NCBI GenBank assembly: GCA_949987565.1
Contig: OX465103.1
Span: 26,080,725 to 26,144,724 of the forward strand
DNA from: Luidia sarsii
Lineage: Eukaryota > Echinodermata > Asteroidea > Paxillosida > Luidiidae
Reading direction: 5' to 3'
Length of the DNA: 64,000 nucleotides
The notes under the pieces are model-generated. The model had not been told where the DNA came from. It searched no databases and was given only the letters and a program-made list of their open reading frames with translations. Position 1 is the stretch's first letter. Each line of letters opens with the position of its first letter. The position numbers and the translations under genes are program-made. Below, in pieces: positions 28,101 through 37,600 of this stretch.

Positions 28101-31100
28101 TTTGAGATTTTCTAATGATGTGAAAGAGTATACCATTAGCTTTCAAATGACATCAAAATATAATATCCTCTAATATTTAAGATTTCCGAAAATACCAAAA
28201 AAAGGAAATTTATTTCTAATCACATTGTGAAGATACTTTAACTTCAGGCGTTGTTTACTCAAAAAGTGTTTTGGTGGGATATTCCACCAAATAGGCCTAT
28301 ATAATGTGCGCAAGAAGTCAGAGGGAAATGTCAAGAAGCGATAATTAGACATAACCAGCGGTCGCGATGCAGTGATCGAAAATATAGAGGGAGGTGATGG
28401 GCCTACCAGCCCCCACCCCCTCTCAAGAGGGCCGCCTTTAAAAGGTCGCCTTAAAATACCACCTTAAAGGCCAATACAACATTATTGGTAAATGTGACCC
28501 GGCACAGCATAATGAGGAATAACCCCCACTTTTGAGATTTTGAGATTTTCTAATGATGTGAAAGAGTATACCATTAGCTTTCAAATGATATCAAAATTAT
28601 TTCCGTGTGAACTTTGTTGTAAATAGTACAAGGGGACTTCGCTCATTCATTTGGTATCAAACACCATATAGCAGCACCATTCTAACTCTTCGAAAGCGGC
28701 CATTCAAAAAAGCAAGAACTTTTTCATTTTCATGAAAACTGTACTCAAACACTCCCCCGATATCCTCGTTTTTTAACATTTAGAGACGGATATTGGAAAA
28801 ATTCTTTAAACATAATATCCTCCAATAGATTAACTTTCCAAAAATACAAAAAAAAAATATATATTTTTTTATCGAATTGAGAAGATACTTTGACTTAAGG
28901 CGTTGTTTACTCGAAAAGTGTTTTGGAGGAATATTCCTCATGTTGTTGTGCCGGGTCACAAATGTCAAAAGATTGCCACAGTTTGTGTGTTAAACCATTG
29001 AACATTCCAGAAAAATCCTGCGAAGGTTTTAGCTCAAATGGTAATCCGAGAAAATAGAAAAAGGCAAACAAAACATCACGGTTTACGCACCGTCATGTAG
29101 TGTGAGAAATAGTTTGTTACTCGCGTGTAAAAAAAGAAAATATCTTGACGAGGTTTGAGTGAAGATTTCTCGAGAAGTACAGCATCCCAGATCGTAGGAT
29201 TTCAACATGAGGATTCTATCATGACCATCTACAAACTGTGTAAATTAGAAGGGAATCTGTGGACATCGATGTTCGCCGATCTTCCCAATGTTGTATTGGA
29301 CCTTTTTAAGAGTGCTTTATTCGCGCGCTCAAAGGAAGTATAGGACCCCAAAACAAACTTGGTTTCTTTCGCGAAAAGGCGGACGGTAAAGTGAGTAAAA
29401 AAAAAAGGGGGCGGCCATCAGAATGAAGTGGCTTGTAATCCCCCTTCGCCTCGTTGTTGTGAAAGAGCGGAGTGTTCGGTCCGCCATTCGCTTCCCCGCC
29501 ACCCCCCCCCCCCCAAAAAAAAAAATCGATGGGGGCATCAATAATGCAGGCCCTCAAAATTATCGTTCGACTCTTCAGGGCTCGATCGTGCAGGCACCGT
29601 TGTGATGCCACCCCGTGTATATATAGACGGCCGGGTGCGCGTCCATTCTAGAACGATCGATCAACTGCGATCGGGCAGCGGGGTCTCTATATCTGTTGGC
29701 GGTGGTATATAAACGTCCATTTTCGGGAGAGCGGCGGGAACCAGTTCGGCAAGGACGTCAACTCCTTTTTTTGGGGACGTGCACAAATCGATATCGTGCT
29801 CAAGGTCTCCGAAAGTCGGGGAGCTGAGCGACTTTCGAGACATTTTCTTGTTTCTTAAAATGTAACTGGGATAGGAACGTGCTCGAATTCTTTTCAGGTG
29901 CGAAGACAATTTCGAATATAGGAGATCGGAGAGATTTTTGAGGTATATTTGAATTGGGTCATAGATTGTAGCCCTCCATACCAGCAATACGTAGTGTTTT
30001 AATTTAATTAATTTAATTTAATTTAATTAATTTAAAGAAGAAGAAAACTTGTCCGTGATTTATGAACTAAAAAGGGAAATAATATGTTATGTAAAGAACG
30101 ATTGGAATTGTGTCTTGTAGTTGTGTAGATTGTTTTAGTTCACGTATTATAGGCCTATTGGGAAAACAATCATCGTATGTGCGTTCGGTGTGCGTACAGG
30201 TCTACATGGGAGACAGTGTTTTTAACCAAAATGAATGAGGAAACAGCCGTTTGAAAAAAACAAACGGCCTTCTCTCTATATAGAAATGCACCAACCAATA
30301 TCAAAGAAGTTGGGGCAGGGCGATCATGCGTACACTTTGTATACCTCTATCCATGAAATTTAAGAATATGTTGGGCAATTTCTAACGAATATTTTTTTAA
30401 AAGTCTAAAAATTTAGTTTAGAAAGGTCCTGCTAGGATCGAAACGTCAGGCCCACTAAATTTGTAGACTTAAAGAAAAAATAATGGGCCTGACGTTTCGA
30501 TCCTAGCAGGACCTTTCTCAAAGAGAAAGGTCCTGCTAGGATCGAAACGTCAGACCCACTACATTTTTAGATTTGCATTTTGTTAACTTTTAGTCAGTAA
30601 GCAGTTTGCAATTTTTTTTTATATATCACGAATATTTTTGTTACCAATGTTGGTCAAAGTATCAAACGGCGACCTAAGGCAATTATGGAAAGGCCTCTTG
30701 TCAAAAAGATCATCGGTTGGGTATCAGATGATTTGACCCGTCCGATGTCGTTTCCACCGGATAGCCATCGTGTATTTTTCGCCCAGAGTCCTGTACAATC
30801 GGCTTTCTACCGGGGGAAATTGTATCGGTCGGATGAATTCACCCGGCACTCAACCGATGATCTTTTTGACAAGATGCCATTAAGTTAACCTACAGCCGTT
30901 CAATGACGTTCAATGACAGCCACCCATCCAATCATTCTGTTCGCCTCATCTTCGTAAAAGTGTGACATGGAAAAAATAAGTGTGCCCGATGGCTATTTTT
31001 TTGGGAGTCCGTGATCAACTCACCGAGAATGTCGCAGTGGTCGCCCGTCCAGCACGGCGAGCAGAGGCACTCGCCCGTGCTCTCGGAACACTTGCCGTGG

Positions 31101-34100
31101 TAACACTTCACCTCAACTTCCCTGCGAAGAGAGAGAGAAACAAAAACATACATACATGAGGGGGGCGTTATCACCACCTTTGAATACGAGAAAGTTGTTC
31201 TTTTCAGGGACTCTCGAAACAGTCAGGGATTCGGCATTGTTAGACCGATTGCACGACCAATGTTTACAAGTCAATACGTAACGGTATTTTTGGCATCACA
31301 TTTAGGTCTCTTGTCAAAACGATCATCGGCTGAGTGCCGGTTGAATTCATCCGACCGATAAAATTTCCCCCGGTAGAAAGCCGATTGTACTGGACTCTGG
31401 GGTGAAAAATTTACCATGGCTATCCGGTGGAAACGACATCGGACGGGTCAAATCATCCGATACCCAACCGATGATCTTTTTGACAAGAGGCCTTAGTACA
31501 AAACAGTGGGTCGCGCAATCAGTCCACTGAGGAGGCGCCCTCAGAGGTTTTCGCACGAAAGTGGTCACGAGCTGATCGACCGCATTCTACCGAAACAAGA
31601 ACCTACACCAACTGGATTTGTACACCGCAGCCTAGGGTTTTTTTTCTCTGTGGAACTGCTGTGCGATGCCTTGTAAATTAAGAAGAGTTTTATGGAAGTC
31701 GGTCCAAGATCAGCCAGCCAGCAGGGAGGGCGCCCTAACTGCAAAGGCTTACTGCGATTGGTTGTGACAGTAATAGGCACTTTTTCCAAAACCCGGCTTA
31801 GGCTTCGGCTCCGGCTTCGTCTCTGTGATCCAAATGCTGAAAACACAGGTTGGAGTTCTTTGCTGAAGTTGGAGCTTTGGGTTCTTTTTCGAAATGCAGT
31901 GTAACATAAAAAAAGAAAAGCCAAAGTCATCCCGTTTTTATGTCTTGTACTTAGAAATGGACGAAAGAACTAGAGACAAAGCCGGAGCCTGAGCCTAAGA
32001 CGGGTTTTAGAAAAGTGCCTTGGAGTTATTCCTCCTCCTTTGTGTTTTATGATAAATGCTTTGAAAGCAAGGAATGAAAAACACGAAAGAAAATATGTGA
32101 CCCAGCACAGCATAATGAGGAATAAGCCCCACTTTTGAGATTTTGAGATTTTCTAATGACGTAAAAGAGTATACCATTAGCTTTCAAATGATATCAAATT
32201 TATTTCCGTATGAACTTTGTTGTAAAAAATACAAAAATTTCGAATAAAAAAATAAATAAAAAAAATTGAGAGGATACTTCAGGCGTTGCTTACTCGAAAA
32301 GTGTTTTGGTGGGATATTTCTGTAGCTGTAGTCAACACAGCGTTGAGAGCTAATGAGTCTCGATCGTGTCAGCAGCACCAAGGATACAGGAGGTAGCAGG
32401 GACGTAGGCCTATATGTTTCTGCTAATAATACGTCCGTGGTCACTAGTGCTTTGGAGTAGTAGGCCTACTAGTGTTGGTCGCAAATTCTAAGCCCTGCGC
32501 AGGCTTCTTTAGGAAGAAAAAACCCGAAATATCAAGATGTTCGGTCATTAGATTGGATTAGGTTTTTAGAAATGCATCTGAATCGTCAAAAATGCGTTCC
32601 ATTTGTCACAATCTAATATTTTCGACTCGATTTCTGCTTCGTACCCCGACCCCACCCCCCTCCCCGCCTGTTCATAGCGTCCTTGGCATGATCCGTTATA
32701 TTCAACGAATGGTGAATGGACGATAACTATAGGACGTTTACGAAATGAAGGCTTAGGCTCGGGCTTAGGCTTCGGTCATATTTTATCTTACTCGTTATAA
32801 TATCACAGGCATCTAGAAACAAGCGTTTGGCCCCAGTTTCTTGGTGAATACTCCGCACCTATCATTGATAGTATCAAGCCACCAGATCTTCAAATGTTGA
32901 AATCAACCACAGGTAGTGGATTTTCAGGTTTTGTCAGACGGAGACGAAGCCCGAGCCCGAGCCCAAGCCTTCATTTCGTAAACGGCCTAAGGTTCTATTA
33001 ATTATACGTCGTAAACCGCACTCCCCCACTACGCACGACGGATCTGTGCGCACTAAATCGCGCGCACAGTGAAACCCTTATTATTGTTGTCTTAGGTGGC
33101 CCGGTTTATCTGTGCGCACTGTTCGGTAGGTTCTAAGAAGAACCGTCTCACGATTGTCACAGCGTGGCACCCCTTCTAGTGCGCCTATAACTACAAGTCC
33201 TCGAGTACTGACGACCCGGCATTTGTTTCGCTGTCGCCATACCAAACCCGCCAGAAATCAATGGGTGCAGCGGTCGGCGCCATTGTTGGGCAACAAAAGC
33301 TCCGGCCGCCATCTTTATAGCGGAGATCGATCGAAAGGTTGGGTGAAAAGAGGGAGCCACGTTTAAACCGCCCCGTTATAATGCGGACCAGACCTTCCAA
33401 ATAATAATATACCCGTGCTCCCGAATTGGAATAAACAACACTCAATGCCGGTGGAAGAACCTTGGACGAAGACCCTGAATATCGCTATACCACGGGCGCG
33501 ATGCTCCCTGACCTCCGTTTCCCTCGTGAAAATACCGAGAGTGCTTGGTAGAGAGATTTCATAAGTCCTACTCTATCTCACGGTCATTTTTAAGAATTTA
33601 GTGGGCCTGACGTTTCGATCCTAGCAGGATCTTTCTCAAAGGCAGAATGACAAGTGTCACACTACCTTTGAGAAAGGTCCTGCTATAATGATCGAAACGT
33701 CTGGCCCACCACATTTTGAGATTTGCATTTTGGTAATTTTTAGTCAGTAATTAAGCAGTTCGCAACATTTTTGTATATCACTCGCGGTAATTTTTGTTTA
33801 CTCCTTAATGATGGTACCACTCTGTAGTTTTCTCGTTAATATTATTTTTGTAGCGATACCACTGCTTTTAATCGGAAAGCACAGCTTGGCGTTCTTGACT
33901 CTTGCGGGGTTCTTTGCAGTTCGTGTTTTTTTTTTCTCAGAACAAAACCTGACATTTCTACGTTTCTTTCCCGCACTCCGCTTCGCTTTCCTTCCGATCT
34001 GAAGCTTTCTCGTCAATGTCTTCTGATGATACAGGATACATAGTTGCTCCAAAAGTGGGTGTATTTTCCCCCCACCTCCTTACCTAGTATAATCACTGTG

Positions 34101-34587
34101 ACAATTAATTTTTGTCCTTGATAGATAAAAAGCTGTCATGCACACGCACACAAAAAAGAGCTATCTCCTGAGCAAAACATAATGTCGAGGCTGTGTTGCT
34201 GAACGAATTAAGTACAAGATATTGTTGCTGGTTTTTCACTCCCTGTCTTGTGCTGCGCCGCAATATAACAGCTGTTTGCTAAAGTATTACAAACCCGGTA
34301 GATGTCTCAGATCATCGGATACTTATCTGCTTGCAGTCCCACACGTCCATAATTTATGGGGTGAGCGGGCTTTCTCCCATGCTGGTTCTACCCTGTGGAA
34401 TGTTCTTTCTCAGGAAGTCCGTAGAATGTCCTCCATATTGTATTTCAAATCCTCTCTCAAAACATTATTTGTTCGATCATAGTTTTCCTAATTAATTGTA
34501 AATGTAGTCATTTCTTTGATTCTGTATAATGTTGTTAAGCGCCTTGAGCGTCTTTGAAGACGGATTCTGGCGCTCTAGAAATGTCCG

Positions 34588-34626
<39 letters not shown>

Positions 34627-37600
34627 CTATCCTGTTTGATTTTTGGAAAACACGTGAACAGAGCGTGCGTTTTCATTTGCCAGTTGTCAGTTTGGTTTTT
34701 TGGCTCAGCACGTATTTTAAGTGTTGGTCTGACTGTAATACTTACCTTTCACAAATGCCAAGATCACACTCGGACTTCACTTTTCTCCTGCAAATCGAGG
34801 GCTTATACCGCACATCTTCATCTGTAAATCAAAGAACGAATTGAACAATTGAACAAATTGAAACATTAATGTTTGCATCTGAATGAAAGCAGGGGTGTTG
34901 AATTGCTTTTAAGTTCTGACTGGTGCCTCCGACCCGGCAAAGACTACTTGACTATTAGAGGAGGCCACCTTCCAGAAATCCATTTCCGGATTACTTCAAG
35001 TCAGAAAAGAGGATGAGAATAATATTTATGTCGACTCGTAATTTTGTTGCCACAATAATCTAAAGATATCCGTTAATCGTATATGAGTTCGTGTGCGTAC
35101 AGGTATAGGCATATTGTCCAAATGAAAAAGAGTGAATAATTCACAATCAGAAGTATTGAAAATGGCTCCAAAGAGCCAAAACTGCTCAAAAAGAGTGAAA
35201 AAAACCCACAGAGTGGAGTGAAATCCCACTGTTGCAAGGAGCCTTAATAATGGAGGAGGGTGATGTTTGACTCCATTCTTAGCGGTCTCCACACGTCTTA
35301 CAGTGGTTTTTCACTCTTTTTGAGCGGTTTCGGCTTTTCTTGAGGAAATTTCACTCTTTTTGCGAGTGGTTTATTCACTCTTTTGCATTTTAGAGACTAT
35401 GGTTTATTTACCCATTGTGTACGATATGCAAAGAGTGGATTACAATTACGATACAGATACCCTTTCTACACGGAACAGATGAAGTGTCGCTTCTACCAAT
35501 ACAAAAATGTGTAACCTATACTATACCAACAAGGTTGGGGCGATACCTTTACTTCAAACAGCGCAAAAAAGGTCTCACCGTGAATTTCTAAAACGCGAGA
35601 GGACACTAAACCCATAAGTGACAATGGTGTTTTTGGATGCAAGAAAAAAAACTCTTTCGATGATCAGATGGAGTGCTTTCAGTTTAAAGCTAAAACTCGC
35701 ATGCTTTAAAGGCCCTACATGTATACAACATTGGTAAATTAAACATTCCCAAAAAGAACTCCTGCGAAGGTTTTAGCTCAAATGGTAATCTGAGAAAGTA
35801 GAAAAATGCGAACAAATGTTACGGTTTACGCACCGTTCTGTAGTGCAAGAAATAGTTTATAACTCCTTCGTAATAAACTATTTGTCGATGTTTGAGTGAA
35901 GATTTCTCGAAAAGTACAGCATCTCAGACCGTAAGATTTCAACGTGAGGATTATATCAGGACCATTTACAAACTAAATAATAGATAAATAAATAAGAAGT
36001 AATTCTGTGGACATTGATGCTTTCCGATCTTCCCAATGTTGTATTGGGCCTTAAAAAAAAAGACAGGGTACCACTTGGTCCCGTGGAGAGATGCTGGTTT
36101 TTACGCACACCCAAAGTCGGTCGTGACCAACATTGTTCCTGACAAACTAACCAACGAAGCGTTCACAATATGCTCCGGTTTTTTTTTAGAGTCTACCAAA
36201 TTGCAGAATTATTATGCTCAGCAACAAGAGTTGGTAAGGATCGGCTGCTATAGTCTATAGGCGCACAGTGCGGCGTGCTCACTTAATACAATGCAATGTC
36301 AGTATCTGCCTTAATTGTCACCGGTACAAACAAAATTCTAGGTGACTAGCTCTGCCCAAAACGCCAAACAAATACCCATAGTCCGAAGGAGCATTGAATA
36401 AGCTTCCGGTTTCCGGTTTGACCTCTGTAGCATGTTCTATTCCTGAGATATATCGAAATTCATGTAGTGATATTATGTCACCGAAAATGGAATGCCTTAT
36501 GGAGAAATGGCTATTTATTTTAAATGTCATTTTACTGGCGGATACAAGTGGCAAGGTGAAGCTCACAAAATGCTTTATTTTTTCATTTGTTTTTATTGAT
36601 GGAAATGAATGGTTCCTCCAACGATTATGAAAGAATGGACATCAACGGTATTAAAACTAAACAAAAACCAAGAAATCAAACATTTAAAGAAAAAAAAACA
36701 CTATGTGACCCGGCACAGCATAACGAGGAATAACCCCCACTTTTGTGATTTTGAGATTTTCTAATGATGTGAAAGAGTATACCAATAGCTTTCAAATGAT
36801 ATCAACATTATTTCCGTGTGAACTGTGTTGTAAATAGTACAAGGGGATTTCGCTCGTTCATTTGGTACCAGACACAATATAGCAGCGCCATTCTAACTCC
36901 TCGAAAGCGGCCATTCAAAAAGGCAGGAACTTTACATTTTCATGAAAACAGTGCACAAACACTCCCCCGAAATCCACGTTTTTTCAACATTTAGAGACGG
37001 ATTTCGGAAAAATCCTTTGCACATAATATCCTCCAATACATTAACTTTCCGAAAATACAAAAAAACCAAAATTGATTTTTTTTATCGAATTGAGAAGATA
37101 CTTTGACTTCAGGCGTTGTTTACTCGAAAAGTGTTTTGGTGGGATATTCCTCATGTCGCTGTGCCGGGTCACCTATTGGGTGCAGGTGAAACAGCCGATT
37201 ACGCACAAAGGCATGACGCGACTTAAGGTCCCTTTTGGCGCTCAAGGGTTTGCAACGTATAATAGAGAGAGTTATGATCACCAGTGCGGATAGATGAATT
37301 CTCAGAAATTATTGTTTCCATCGGTCAACGTGTGTGTGGATCTGGAGGTAAAACTGTCTCGCCTTACATTCCTGTCTTCAGCATACCGACTGCCATCTTC
37401 TGCGAGTCCATTTATTTTTTATTTTTGTATAAGCGTTGGGGATCGATATTCATTGCACCCTCCTCCTAAACCCCCCCCCCCAAAAAAAAAAAGTAGCGCA
37501 AGACATCCACGGACGCCAACTTTCTTCACATTTTATCAAGGCAAAGGTGATGATCTTCAATCACTTTTCTACCGTTACCAGCACCGACGCATCCTCCCCC

